64,000 bases of DNA from Paenibacillus cellulosilyticus (GTDB lineage: Bacteria > Bacillota > Bacilli > Paenibacillales > Paenibacillaceae), in the NCBI RefSeq assembly GCF_003182255.1, contig NZ_QGTQ01000001.1, forward strand, positions 62,001 to 126,000, read 5' to 3'. The position numbers were made by a program, and so were the translations under genes. The notes below the pieces were generated by a model. It was not told the origin of the DNA and did not search any database. It worked only from the letters and a program-made list of their open reading frames with translations. Positions 19,183 through 27,755 of the stretch are shown here, piece after piece (positions within the stretch are counted from its first letter, which is position 1; every line of letters starts with the position of its first letter).

Positions 19183-19200
19183 AAGCCCCATGCGGGGCTT
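19183..19200 (-). terminator. Short hairpin terminator upstream of glycan operon
   Basis: AAGCCCC (19183-19189) pairs with GGGGCTT (19194-19200) across a four-base loop, and on the minus strand TTTTA follows. It may act as a second stop for raiA read-through. Confidence 0.6.
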
Positions 19201-19293
19201 ATCATTTAACGATCAAACTTTCTGCAAAACCAGTTCATACCCAAAGGAGGCTGCGAATCGGTAATATTCTTCCGCCTTCGCTCCGATAGCTTA

Positions 19294-19322
19294 AAACCCC
19301 TTCTCAGCAAGAGAAGGGGTTT
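19294..19322 (-). terminator. Rho-independent terminator of raiA
   Basis: A perfect 12-bp stem, AAACCCCTTCTC (19294-19305) with GAGAAGGGGTTT (19311-19322), has T-rich flanks on both sides. It lies just after the raiA stop codon. Confidence 0.85.
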
Positions 19323-19350
19323 TTATTAGTCATTTATTTGATTACTATCA

Positions 19351-19896
19351 TTAACTTTGCTCAATAAGTCCATATCTGCCGTCATGGCGTCTGTAGACAA
19401 CATTCACTTCCTTGGTATCCGCATTCGCGAAGACGAAGAAATTATGTCCAACCATATTCATCTGAAGGATCGCTTCCTCCACATCCATTGGCTTTAATGT
19501 GACTTGCTTCGTACGGACAACCTCGAAGTCTTCCTCCTCCTCCAATACACGTGCCGCTGATCCCGAATCCTTAAAGAAGGTACGGACGCCGCTCTCATTG
19601 CGGATCTTACGGTTAACTTTCGTTTTGTGCTTCCGAATTTGACGTTCCAGTTTGTCCACTACTTCGTCAATCGAAGCATACATGTCCTCACTCTTCACTT
19701 CAGCCCGCAGCATAACACCTGTAAGCGGTATCGTAACTTCTACTGCGTGATATCCTTTGGTTACCGAGAGGGTAACGTTTGTTTCGGAGGTGATTGGTGC
19801 TTCAAAATACTTTTCCAGGCGGCTGATCTTCTTCTCGACGTATTCGCGCAGCGCTTCCGTCACTTGGATGTGTTGACCTCGAATGTTGTATTTCAT
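19351..19896 (-). CDS. raiA: Ribosome hibernation promoting factor, long form
   Basis: Long-form HPF/RaiA (YvyD in B. subtilis) dimerises 70S ribosomes into inactive 100S particles in stationary phase. The N-terminal domain starts MKYNIRGQHIQVTEALREYVEKKISRLEKYF; the C-terminal dimerisation domain from about residue 122 has FEVVRTKQVTLKPMDVEEAILQMNMVGHNFFVFANADT and VVYRRHDGRYGLIE. The 181-residue length fits the long form. GGAGGAG precedes the ATG. In B. subtilis this gene follows fliT and precedes secA; both junctions carry glycan cassettes here. Confidence 0.97.
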   Translation of the reverse strand: MKYNIRGQHIQVTEALREYVEKKISRLEKYFEAPITSETNVTLSVTKGYHAVEVTIPLTGVMLRAEVKSEDMYASIDEVVDKLERQIRKHKTKVNRKIRNESGVRTFFKDSGSAARVLEEEEDFEVVRTKQVTLKPMDVEEAILQMNMVGHNFFVFANADTKEVNVVYRRHDGRYGLIEQS

Positions 19897-19922
19897 GGGG
19901 CACTCCTCCTTTACTTGTTCTT

Positions 19923-19930
19923 ATTATAAC
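19923..19930 (-). promoter_or_regulatory. Extended -10 promoter of raiA
   Basis: On the minus strand TGTTATAAT is a consensus -10 box with the TGn extension. It lies 27 bases before the raiA ATG. The -35 region at the usual distance is poor. raiA homologues are also under SigB and SigH in B. subtilis; I do not see those boxes here. Confidence 0.5.
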
Positions 19931-20180
19931 ATATGATGAGAGCCTCGAACATAAGTATTTTCTGTTATTTGTGAATTTTCTGAATTTTTATTTTGTTATT
20001 TTGTCATTTTCCATGTAAAAAGAGGACGAACGATGTCACCCTTCCACTATTTAGCTCGAATTATGGTCGATCTGCTCTCTGAAATCGTAATCAATCACCG
20101 TCGCATCTGCTTCACCATCAAACTCCGGGTAAATGCTGTGCTTAACAACTAAATATTAGGTTAAATTGTAAAGACATGAA

Positions 20181-20203
20181 AAACCCCGGGTCCCCCGGGG
20201 TTT
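20181..20203 (-). terminator. Terminator of cold-shock gene
   Basis: AAACCCCGG (20181-20189) pairs with CCGGGGTTT (20195-20203), and five T follow on the minus strand. It lies about 60 bases after the cold-shock stop codon. Confidence 0.85.
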
Positions 20204-20261
20204 CGTCGCTCATGTCTGGTGTGGACACCATCTATGAAGTTGGCTTATAATAAGCCGATAA

Positions 20262-20459
20262 TTACAGTTTAACTACGTTTGCAGCTTGTGGACCACGTGC
20301 GCCTTCGACGATGTCGAATTCTACAGCTTGGCCTTCTTCCAGCGTTTTGAAGCCGTCAGCTTGGATTGCGGAGAAGTGTACGAAAACGTCGCCACCTTGT
20401 TCCGTCTCGATGAATCCGTAGCCTTTTTCTGCGTTAAACCATTTTACTTTACCTTGCAT
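20262..20459 (-). CDS. Cold-shock protein (CspA family)
   Basis: A small single-domain RNA chaperone that binds single-stranded [17 protein letters not shown] is the RNP1 region and DVFVHFSAI is RNP2. I start at the ATG 20459, giving 65 aa, because GAAGGGA lies about nine bases upstream; the frame could extend to 20483. It has its own terminator and is not obviously tied to the glycan genes on either side. Confidence 0.95.
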   Translation of the reverse strand: MQGKVKWFNAEKGYGFIETEQGGDVFVHFSAIQADGFKTLEEGQAVEFDIVEGARGPQAANVVKL

Positions 20460-20585
20460 GCATAACATTCCCTTCATCTTCAAATAGCTGTGTCCGGCCT
20501 TGATGTTAGGCCCACAACACGAATATAACTCGACTTCATATAATTGTCAAACATTTTTTTGAAAGCGAATACATTGACTGGAATC

Positions 20586-21764
20586 TTACATTTCTTTCAT
20601 TGTAAACGCTACTTCCTTAACGCTATCAATTACATCCTCTACATCCTGATCGGTCATAGAAGGATATAACGGCAGTGTTAGCGCAGTATTATAATATTCC
20701 TCGGCATTAGGACAGTCGACATTCGCATAGCCCAAGGAACGATAATACGGCTGTTTATAGATCGGAATGTAGTGAACATGCACCCCAATAAGGCGATCTC
20801 TCAACTCTTGAAAAGCCCGATTTCTACCTTCAATGAATTGCTGTTCATCCCATCTCAAAATATACAGATGCCAGCTCGATTCTGCATTAGGATGCTGATA
20901 CGGAACGATCAGCCCCTCCATGCTTGAGAATGCTTCCGTATAACGAGCGGCTATTGCTCTTCTGCGTTGGACAAAACGATCCAGCTTATCCATCTGGGAC
21001 GCGCCTAGAGCCGCCTGCATATCCGTCATCCTGAAGTTATATCCCAGTTCGATCATTTCGTAATACCATGGACCATCATTTTGCTGCATCAGCGCTGCAT
21101 CACGAGTCATGCCATGACTTCTAAAGAGCTGCAATTGCTTGTAATAATGCTCGTTATCCGTCACGATGACTCCGCCCTCGCCAGATGTAACATGCTTGAC
21201 GGGATGAAAGCTAAACATCGTCATGTCCGCATACTGTCCAACTTTACGACCGGAATAGGTAGCACCTAGAGAGTGTGCCGCATCTTGTATGACGACAAGT
21301 CCGTGATCCTGCGCAATCTTGGTAATCCGATCAATCTCCACAGGTTGGCCGGTGAAATCTACAGGTATAATCGCCTTCGTCTTGGCTGTAATTGCAGATG
21401 CCAAACGGTCAGGATCAATATTGTACGTATCCAGCTTGATATCGGCGAATACAGGCCGCGCTCCCATGTACAGCGCGCAATTGCTGCTGGCAAGAAACGT
21501 AATCGGCGTCGTGATGACTTCATCTCCAGGACCTACGCCCGCTGCAAAACAAGCCGCATGCAGCGCAGCCGTACCGTTACAGAACGCTACTGCATATCGC
21601 GCCCCCACGTAATCGGCTACTTTCCGCTCAAAACGATCTATAGCAGGACCTTGCGTAATAAAGTCACTTCTCAGCACATCAACAACGGCTTGAATATCAT
21701 CTTCGTCTATCGCCTGCTTGCCGTATGGCAGCATTGCAGTTCTGGCTATTCGTGTAGTCTCCAT
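20586..21764 (-). CDS. pseC: PseC-type aminotransferase (DegT/DnrJ/EryC1/StrS family)
   Basis: A PLP-dependent transaminase that would convert the UDP-4-keto-6-deoxy-L-altro sugar made by PseB into the 4-amino sugar. VVIQDAAHSLGA supplies the PLP-ring aspartate and FSFHPVKHVTSGEGG supplies the Schiff-base lysine. GDEVITTPITFLASSNCALYMGARPVF is also characteristic of the PseC/ArnB group. The 392-aa length is normal. It lies at the end of the pseudaminic acid cluster, 19 bases after the SDR gene. Confidence 0.92.
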   Translation of the reverse strand: METTRIARTAMLPYGKQAIDEDDIQAVVDVLRSDFITQGPAIDRFERKVADYVGARYAVAFCNGTAALHAACFAAGVGPGDEVITTPITFLASSNCALYMGARPVFADIKLDTYNIDPDRLASAITAKTKAIIPVDFTGQPVEIDRITKIAQDHGLVVIQDAAHSLGATYSGRKVGQYADMTMFSFHPVKHVTSGEGGVIVTDNEHYYKQLQLFRSHGMTRDAALMQQNDGPWYYEMIELGYNFRMTDMQAALGASQMDKLDRFVQRRRAIAARYTEAFSSMEGLIVPYQHPNAESSWHLYILRWDEQQFIEGRNRAFQELRDRLIGVHVHYIPIYKQPYYRSLGYANVDCPNAEEYYNTALTLPLYPSMTDQDVEDVIDSVKEVAFTMKEM

Positions 21765-21783
21765 CGCTCAGCCGCCCTCTCAC

Positions 21784-22731
21784 TTATATCAGGTCTGTTG
21801 AAGTAATCCAGCTCTCGGTCCGTGCAATGCCTTCTTCAAGCGATACAGCCGGCTCCCAGCCCAATAGCCGCTTGGCCTTGCTGTAATCGCACAGCAGCTT
21901 CTGAATCTCGCTCTGTGGATGGATATGCTCCACATGCTTAATTCTGCTCTCGTCTCCAACGATGAGCTTAGCCAAATCATTGACCGCGATATCTCTTCCA
22001 AGGCCAGCGTTGACGATTTCGCCGTTGACCGCATCGGAATAGCCCGCCTCTACGACAAAACGTGCGCAGTCTTCGACGTACAGCAGATCGCGTGTCTGCG
22101 TCCCTTCGCCATAAATGTTCAGGTCTTTGCCGGCGAGCTTGTTTTTAATGAAGATAGCGACGACGCCGCCTTCGCCGCCTGTCTTTTGAAACGGTCCATA
22201 TGTATTGAAAGGACGAATGACGACAGTTGGAAGACCGTATGCGTAATAATAAGACAACACCATATTTTCCGCCGCGATCTTGGCCCCTGCGTAAGGGGAT
22301 GCCGGCTTGATCGGGTGCGCTTCGCTAATGCCATTCTCGTCGGCGCAGCGATCATACACCATGCACGTGCTCATGAAGACAACCTTAACGTTATGCTTCC
22401 GAGCCTGCTCCATGACATAGAAGGTTCCGACTGTATCATTGTTAAATGTCGTTCTTGGATCATCAATGGAATCCTGCACGTTAATCGAGGCGCCAAGATG
22501 ATAGCAAATCTCAAATTCATGCTCATCGAATAGACGGCTAAGCAATGCCTCATCCATAATCGAGCCATGAATAAATGTCTTCAACCCGGAATGCTGACGA
22601 AATTCGTCAATATTCGCCTCTCTCCCGTTAGAGAGGTCATCCAGAATCCATACGTTATGTCCATCATCCAACAGACGCTTAGCAACCCATCGTCCTATAA
22701 ATCCGGCCCCGCCGGTAAGTAAAATGTTCAT
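21784..22731 (-). CDS. NAD-dependent epimerase (extended SDR) inside the pse cluster
   Basis: A 315-aa extended SDR of the UDP-glucose/UDP-GlcNAc epimerase type: LLTGGAGFIGRWVAKRLL for NAD, FMSTCMVYDR for the catalytic Ser/Thr, and SPYAGAKIAAEN as YxxxK. TRDLLYVEDCARFVVEA is the usual C-terminal segment. The canonical pseudaminic acid route has no step for it. It may supply another nucleotide sugar to the flagellar or S-layer glycan, or act on the sugar in an alternative branch. GGAGG stands before the ATG. Confidence 0.85.
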   Translation of the reverse strand: MNILLTGGAGFIGRWVAKRLLDDGHNVWILDDLSNGREANIDEFRQHSGLKTFIHGSIMDEALLSRLFDEHEFEICYHLGASINVQDSIDDPRTTFNNDTVGTFYVMEQARKHNVKVVFMSTCMVYDRCADENGISEAHPIKPASPYAGAKIAAENMVLSYYYAYGLPTVVIRPFNTYGPFQKTGGEGGVVAIFIKNKLAGKDLNIYGEGTQTRDLLYVEDCARFVVEAGYSDAVNGEIVNAGLGRDIAVNDLAKLIVGDESRIKHVEHIHPQSEIQKLLCDYSKAKRLLGWEPAVSLEEGIARTESWITSTDLI

Positions 22732-22759
22732 TGGCTAATCCTCCTGCACCCGCTAGTAC

Positions 22760-23785
22760 TTATAATAAGTCCCACGATATCGGTGTTCCCACTTTAATGT
22801 CCTTAACTGCTGTTCTTCCAAGCACTAAATCGTAATACTTCGGCTCCAAGCCGCTTCCCGGACGAATGATGCGAACATTGTCCTTCGTGAAGACATCACC
22901 CTTCTTCATATCCGTGCCTACATACAGCGATCGTCTGCCTTCTAGCTTCTCGCCAGCCGTTACCCCATAATGAATCGATCCGATCGACTGCCATGCCCGC
23001 TCCGATTCCTCCACCAGCATCTTCATCTCTGCTGGCTCCAGTGAAAAGGCCGAGTCAACTCCACCTTCAGCGCGTGATAAAGTAAAATGCTTCTCAATGA
23101 CTCGTGCACCCAAAGCGACACTCGCCACGGCAACACCTATGCCCAGCGTATGATCGGACAGGCCGATCTCGCAGTTAAATAGCTCACGCATATGAGGAAT
23201 CGTCGCCAGGTTCGAGCTCTCCGGTTTCGCCGGGTATGTACTCGTGCACTTCAACAGCACGATTTCCGGACAGCCATTTGCTTTGGCCAGACGCACCATC
23301 TCATCGATCTCACTTACTGTCGCCATACCAGTGGATACGATAATCGGCTTACCGGTTTGCGCTACTTTCTTCACGAGTGTATGATCCGTCATTTCAAATG
23401 AAGCTATTTTGTAAAAAGGTACATCCAATGTCTCGAGAAAATCAACAGCTGTATCGTCAAATGGCGTACTGAAGCCGATGATACCCAGCTCCTTGCAGCG
23501 CTTAAAGATCGGCTCATGCCATTCCCAAGGCGTATATGCCTGCTGATACAGCTTATACAAGGACTGTCCATACCACAGACTACTAGGGTCGCTTATAAAA
23601 AACTCACCCTCATTAATATCCAACGTCATCGTATCCGCTGTATACGTCTGAATCTTCAATGCTTGAACCCCGCTTGCTGCAGCTGCTTCAACGATTGACA
23701 GCGCTCTCTCCAACGATTGATTGTGATTGCCAGACATCTCCGCGATAATGAATGGTCTGTCTGTCTTATTGAACAATGTGGACAT
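22760..23785 (-). CDS. pseI: Pseudaminic acid synthase
   Basis: PseI condenses 2,4-diacetamido-2,4,6-trideoxy-L-altrose with phosphoenolpyruvate to give pseudaminic acid. The NeuB-family barrel shows IIAEMSGNHNQ, VQALKIQTYTADTMTL, GFSTPFDDTAVDFL and VIEKHFTLSR. A C-terminal SAF-like segment (RRSLYVGTDMKKGDVFTKDNV) completes it. LSDHTLGIGV and the SLWYGQSLYKLYQQAYTPWEWH region favour pseudaminic over sialic acid synthase. I use ATG 23785 (341 aa) because GGAGGAGAG lies correctly before it, although the frame opens at 23821. Confidence 0.95.
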   Translation of the reverse strand: MSTLFNKTDRPFIIAEMSGNHNQSLERALSIVEAAAASGVQALKIQTYTADTMTLDINEGEFFISDPSSLWYGQSLYKLYQQAYTPWEWHEPIFKRCKELGIIGFSTPFDDTAVDFLETLDVPFYKIASFEMTDHTLVKKVAQTGKPIIVSTGMATVSEIDEMVRLAKANGCPEIVLLKCTSTYPAKPESSNLATIPHMRELFNCEIGLSDHTLGIGVAVASVALGARVIEKHFTLSRAEGGVDSAFSLEPAEMKMLVEESERAWQSIGSIHYGVTAGEKLEGRRSLYVGTDMKKGDVFTKDNVRIIRPGSGLEPKYYDLVLGRTAVKDIKVGTPISWDLL

Positions 23786-23823
23786 TGTTATTCTCTCCTC
23801 CAGTTGAATTGGCTGCTTCATGA

Positions 23824-24375
23824 TTACGCTGTGTAGAAAAACTCACGAAGACGGTCCCTTTTAAGTTTCCAATCCTCATAGAACAAGGACATAATAACAA
23901 GATCCTCGTACTTCCCATTTTTGAACACATGTTCCTTCAGCAGTCCTTCTTTCGTATATCCGAACATTCCGTGCAATTTAATAACTCGCTTGTTAAATGC
24001 AAGTACATAGCCCCACAACTTACGTAAACCAACCTTCTCGAAGGCATACTCTATAGTAAAATACTCAAGCGCAAGCCCCGCCTCCACAGGCAGATTATCT
24101 TGTTCGCCTAAATACAGTCCAGAAGAACCTGTAGCATCTCTAGCATTCAAATCCACATAATTGATATAACCGATTGGTCGCCCTTTGTATTCGAAAATAA
24201 AATGGGCTGGATGATCCAGCTTCGCTATCCGCTTGAACCATGCCTCATGCTCTTCCCAAGTGATGATAGTATCCGTGAACATCTTGGATCGTACATGCTC
24301 AGCATTTCGCCAATCCAGCACCATCTTCAAGTCATGCTCTGACAGGGGGCGCATGCGATAATCTCCAATAATCAA
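23824..24375 (-). CDS. pseH: PseH-type N-acetyltransferase (GNAT)
   Basis: PseH acetylates the 4-amino group of the UDP-altrosamine intermediate using acetyl-CoA. The 183-aa protein has GNAT features: LSEHDLKMVLDWRNAEHVRSKMF at the N-terminus and GLRKLWGYVLAFNKRVIKLHGMFGYTKEG as the acetyl-CoA region; this last pattern is typical of PseH. The start is TTG at 24375 with GGAGGG nine bases before it. It sits between pseF and pseI in the cluster. Confidence 0.93.
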   Translation of the reverse strand: MIIGDYRMRPLSEHDLKMVLDWRNAEHVRSKMFTDTIITWEEHEAWFKRIAKLDHPAHFIFEYKGRPIGYINYVDLNARDATGSSGLYLGEQDNLPVEAGLALEYFTIEYAFEKVGLRKLWGYVLAFNKRVIKLHGMFGYTKEGLLKEHVFKNGKYEDLVIMSLFYEDWKLKRDRLREFFYTA

Positions 24376-24435
24376 CGTGCATATCCCTCCGTTTATAATT
24401 TCAATGCGTGCGTCTGTACAGTCTAAGCTTGTAAC

Positions 24436-25170
24436 CTACTCACCCAATTTCTTTTGCTCAATATGAGCATTGAGCAATTCCCACTCCGGGTGACGGTCTA
24501 GCAATTCCAACGCATCTTCCAGAGTAAAATCGTTCTTCTCTTTATATAAATGTTCAATAATTCGCTTAATCAACTCGAAGTCTTCAGACGTGTCTACCGT
24601 CCAACGATGTCTGCTGCAATCCTTCGAGTAGGCCTCATTAAACAACGTGTACCGTGTGCCCCGATATACGATGAATGGTGTAACATGTTCCCGTTCGAAC
24701 GCTTCCTTAGCCTCGAGGAACGCTTCCTCCAATGCCTTGAACGTGAACACTTCCGTATCCATCCCTCTAGGATAGGTTCTAATTCCGAGACCATTAGCTA
24801 CAAAGTCGTAGTTACCCTCTTTAAACAATCGAATGGCACGATCTATAACGTCCGGATCGATAACTGGGCAGTCGGAGGTCACCCTTACGATTGTATTAGC
24901 ACCATATTGTTTAGCCGCATAATAATAACGTGATAGCACATCATCCTCAGAACCTCTACTGTATCGAACACCTAGACGCTTACACAATTCTACTATCGGA
25001 TCATCAGTATCGTTATCTGTGGTAGCAATAATAATACCGTCCGCCAATGTCACCCGCTTCAGCCGCTCGATCTGGTATTCTAGCAGCGGCTTATCCAACA
25101 CTTCCAGAAGTACTTTTCCTGGCAATCTTGTCGATGTCATTCGCGCTTGTACGATAATAAAAACGCTCAT
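24436..25170 (-). CDS. pseF: CMP-pseudaminic acid synthetase (PseF/SpsF-like cytidylyltransferase)
   Basis: A 244-aa cytidylyltransferase starting FIIVQARMTSTRLPGKVLLEV, the CTP-binding loop of the SpsF/PseF group. IVRVTSDCPVIDPDVID carries the metal-site aspartate. Its place among pseG, pseH and pseI makes CMP-pseudaminic acid the expected product, the donor used by Maf transferases. The family name in many genomes is SpsF (spore coat polysaccharide), so the symbol rests mainly on context. GGGGAG precedes the ATG. Confidence 0.88.
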   Translation of the reverse strand: MSVFIIVQARMTSTRLPGKVLLEVLDKPLLEYQIERLKRVTLADGIIIATTDNDTDDPIVELCKRLGVRYSRGSEDDVLSRYYYAAKQYGANTIVRVTSDCPVIDPDVIDRAIRLFKEGNYDFVANGLGIRTYPRGMDTEVFTFKALEEAFLEAKEAFEREHVTPFIVYRGTRYTLFNEAYSKDCSRHRWTVDTSEDFELIKRIIEHLYKEKNDFTLEDALELLDRHPEWELLNAHIEQKKLGE

Positions 25171-25267
25171 TTTTGCTCCCCACTTTTCAATAGCAATTAG
25201 CTACATATTTCGACAGGATTTTCGTTTCTCCTGTCACTTCAACTAGTAAATCGATCCCAACTGTCAT

Positions 25268-26359
25268 CTACTTGCGATAAAATACAGCCTCAATGTCTTT
25301 TATTGCTGCCGTTCCATCGGTCTGTACCAACCGTCTAGCCTTCATCCCCATCTCTTTAACGAGTTCTGGGTGATTATAGACATAATCCATATGGGCACCG
25401 AGCTCTGCACTGCTAATGTCTCCATGCCAGCCCAGGTTCATGAAAGCACCATATGGGGCTAATTCCTCCACTCCCTCTCGTTGATTCTCAGCGAGAGCAA
25501 TAACCATGGCAGGCAGCCCTAAGTAACAGCGCTCCCAAGTGGTAGCACCTCCGGCTCCAATTGCGAAATCAGCCTTTTCCATCAATTCAGCCATATAATC
25601 TACTTGATAGTAGTAATTCACACCAGGCATATTCGCACATCTAACTTCAATCTGATCCTTATTCGCATTACCCTGACCGACTACCACATCGTACGCAATA
25701 TCCTGCCGATTAAGCATCTCTATTGCATCTAACGTCTTTATCGTCTCATTAGTAGGGTCGCTTCCGCCGAAGAAGACAAGCACTCGATGAATCGTGCCAT
25801 CCCGCGCTCTTCTTCCAAACAGCGGATTCCTAAATTCCTCTCTTAAGAGAAGATAGCGGGGTCCAAGCAGTCGAATGCATGGATCCGGTACGAGACCATC
25901 GTATCGGCTATCCATATCAGCATGAAAGTTCTGATCTAGCAGCGCATCACAATCGTGATGTCGATTGGCCATGTCATCGATTACGAACACTCGCTCAGCA
26001 TATGGACGTATTCCCTTTTCCCACTCCTCATCTAGGGCGTAATGATCCACAACCAGCCAATCGATTGTATTAAACTGCCTAAGCAGTTCTTGCGTATAAA
26101 CTAAATCCTGCATCTTATCCCGTTGCAACGCTTCAACGAATCCTTCCACAGACGAGGCTTCAGGCGACTTTATGAAGGGCAACATATGTACATCATACCC
26201 ATGAGCAGCTGCTAGACTTGCTAGGTGGCCCGGCAACTCCCGACATATAAAGCTGACTTCAGCGCCAGTCTTACGCAGCCGCTCCGCCAATGTTAGGCAG
26301 CGCATTATATGTCCTGCTCCAATCATCGTTGCAGAGTCTACCCGAATCATCACTCTCAT
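25268..26359 (-). CDS. pseG: UDP-2,4-diacetamido-2,4,6-trideoxy-beta-L-altropyranose hydrolase
   Basis: PseG removes UDP from the diacetamido altrose intermediate to free the substrate of PseI. The N-terminus has MIRVDSATMIGAGHIMRCLTLAERL, the PseG signature with the catalytic-site histidine. VFFGGSDPTNETI and FAIGAGGATTWERCYLGLP are the nucleotide-binding parts of its GT-B (MurG-like) fold. At 363 aa it is of normal length. It begins after the terminator-like hairpin that follows pseB, so a separate promoter is possible. Confidence 0.95.
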   Translation of the reverse strand: MRVMIRVDSATMIGAGHIMRCLTLAERLRKTGAEVSFICRELPGHLASLAAAHGYDVHMLPFIKSPEASSVEGFVEALQRDKMQDLVYTQELLRQFNTIDWLVVDHYALDEEWEKGIRPYAERVFVIDDMANRHHDCDALLDQNFHADMDSRYDGLVPDPCIRLLGPRYLLLREEFRNPLFGRRARDGTIHRVLVFFGGSDPTNETIKTLDAIEMLNRQDIAYDVVVGQGNANKDQIEVRCANMPGVNYYYQVDYMAELMEKADFAIGAGGATTWERCYLGLPAMVIALAENQREGVEELAPYGAFMNLGWHGDISSAELGAHMDYVYNHPELVKEMGMKARRLVQTDGTAAIKDIEAVFYRK

Positions 26360-26510
26360 TTCTTCACGACCCTTACCTCATTAATTCATATCACTGCCGC
26401 TTCCTATGTCTTATCATTATCGGCGGTGTATCAGGCTTTCATTAGAAATCGGCTGTATTCCCCAAACAATTAGTCCCTTAGTCTCAAGCATGTCTACACA
26501 ACGAAAAGGC

Positions 26511-26534
26511 CTCCGTCAGCTCTATGTGACGGAG
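26511..26534 (-). terminator. Hairpin after pseB
   Basis: CTCCGTCA (26511-26518) and TGACGGAG (26527-26534) form a perfect 8-bp stem, with TTTT shortly after on the minus strand. It lies between pseB and pseG and may partly separate their transcription. Confidence 0.6.
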
Positions 26535-26570
26535 ACCACAATAGTTCGTATCATTCAACTGTTCCCTAAT

Positions 26571-27614
26571 CTAAATCGCCATAAAATGATTCGTCTTCTG
26601 ATTGCCAAGCAGTTCATTGTCTCGCAATAAGCGACGTACCGCTTCCTTGGAGATGCAAGGCTCACTATGTGAACTATAGCTTTGTACAATAGCCGGATTG
26701 CCGCCGTAATTCTCAGGCTTACTAACGAATTGATTCGGTATGACGAACATCTCCGGCAGCTCGATCGCATGAGACGACTCTTCTTCCGTCATCAGTTCCT
26801 CATACATTTTCTCACCTGGACGCAAGCCAATCTCCTCAATCCGAATAGACGATGGCAGAATGCCAAGCTGTCTTGAGGTTTCCTCCACAATGCACTCTGC
26901 TAAATCCTGCAAACGAATAATCGGCATCTTCAGAACGAATACTTCCCCGCCTTGCGAAATCATCATCGCCTTGATCGTTAGTTCCGTCGCCTCCCGCTTC
27001 GTCATCATGAAGCGGCTCATATCCTTGCACGTCACCGTAATGCGAGACTGCTCTACAATCTGCTTCTGGAATAACGGGATAACGGAACCCCTTGACCCCA
27101 TTACATTCCCGAATCGAACAGCCGAGAAGATGGTCTTGCTCGCACCTCCATAGTACTGTGCAGCAGCGATCAAACGCTCTGCCATCAATTTGGAAGCGCC
27201 ATATGTATTGGCAGGTGCAATGGCTTTGTCGGTACTCGTAAATACGGTCTTCACAACGCCGCAATCAATCGACGCTTGAATAACATTCTGAGTTCCCAAT
27301 ATATTCGTCTGCACAGCCTCAAATGGATTATATTCACACGAAGGAACATGCTTCATGGCAGCGCAGTGAAACACATAGTCAATATCTTGCATTGCTCTTT
27401 TTACACGTTCAAAATCTCTTATATCACCAATCAAGTAGCGGATATTATCATACGCCCGATAAGTCTGTTGCATCTCGAACTGCTTATATTCATCACGGCT
27501 TAATATACGAACGACCTTGGGATTGTCTTTTAATACAGTGGACATAATGGATTGGCCGATCGTTCCGGTCCCACCTATTATTAAAACTCGCTTGTCTTTA
27601 AAAAAGCCATTCAT
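26571..27614 (-). CDS. pseB: UDP-N-acetylglucosamine 4,6-dehydratase (inverting), PseB-type
   Basis: PseB carries out the first step from UDP-GlcNAc, dehydrating at C4/C6 and inverting C5. It has VLIIGGTGTIGQSIMSTVL for NADP, VFHCAAMKHVPSCEYNPFEAVQTN, VFTSTDKA with the catalytic Thr/Asp/Lys region, and the YGASK motif. The 347-aa length is normal. It belongs to the FlaA1/CapD group; a retaining CapD-type enzyme cannot be wholly excluded, but the pse genes beside it support PseB. A CCGATAT box lies 56 bases upstream. Confidence 0.9.
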   Translation of the reverse strand: MNGFFKDKRVLIIGGTGTIGQSIMSTVLKDNPKVVRILSRDEYKQFEMQQTYRAYDNIRYLIGDIRDFERVKRAMQDIDYVFHCAAMKHVPSCEYNPFEAVQTNILGTQNVIQASIDCGVVKTVFTSTDKAIAPANTYGASKLMAERLIAAAQYYGGASKTIFSAVRFGNVMGSRGSVIPLFQKQIVEQSRITVTCKDMSRFMMTKREATELTIKAMMISQGGEVFVLKMPIIRLQDLAECIVEETSRQLGILPSSIRIEEIGLRPGEKMYEELMTEEESSHAIELPEMFVIPNQFVSKPENYGGNPAIVQSYSSHSEPCISKEAVRRLLRDNELLGNQKTNHFMAI

Positions 27615-27669
27615 CAGACGATCCCTCTCTTCTGGATGATATACCGCTCCATCCGACGTCTTTTCCTTT

Positions 27670-27696
27670 ATATCGGACGGAACGCGCCAGAATATA
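27670..27696 (-). promoter_or_regulatory. Possible SigD-like promoter of pseB
   Basis: TCCGATAT (27670-27677, minus strand) matches six of eight positions of the SigD -10 GCCGATAA. Fifteen bases upstream is TATA in place of TAAA. The same CCGATATAAAGGA string occurs before the second maf gene. Confidence 0.4.
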
Positions 27697-27702
27697 AGAC
27701 AA

Positions 27703-27727
27703 GCCGTCAGGAAATAGTCCCGACGGC
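27703..27727 (-). terminator. Weak hairpin after first maf gene
   Basis: GCCGTC (27703-27708) and GACGGC (27722-27727) form a stem that extends by further pairs, followed on the minus strand by TTGTCTTATATT. It lies between the maf stop and pseB. Confidence 0.45.
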
Positions 27728-27755
27728 CTGATACAAATATAACCAGTATACAAGA

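Larger units (their letters stand above)
19006..19350. other. Gene-free spacer between raiA and the glycan operon
   Basis: This 345-base gap holds two terminator hairpins downstream of raiA (19294-19322 and 19183-19200). I see no gene. The promoter of the glycan operon must lie here or just inside the first gene, but I find no clear -35/-10 pair. Confidence 0.65.
19897..20261. other. Gene-free spacer between cold-shock gene and raiA
   Basis: This 365-base gap holds an extended -10 promoter for raiA (19923-19930) and the cold-shock gene terminator (20181-20203). Between them is an A+T-rich stretch in which I see no gene. Confidence 0.65.

Noticed and set aside
20586-27614. Legionaminic acid instead of pseudaminic acid pathway
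   Set aside because: The set PseB, PseC, PseH, PseG, PseI matches the pseudaminic route; Leg-specific GDP-sugar enzymes (PtmE/GlmU-like, LegG) are absent.
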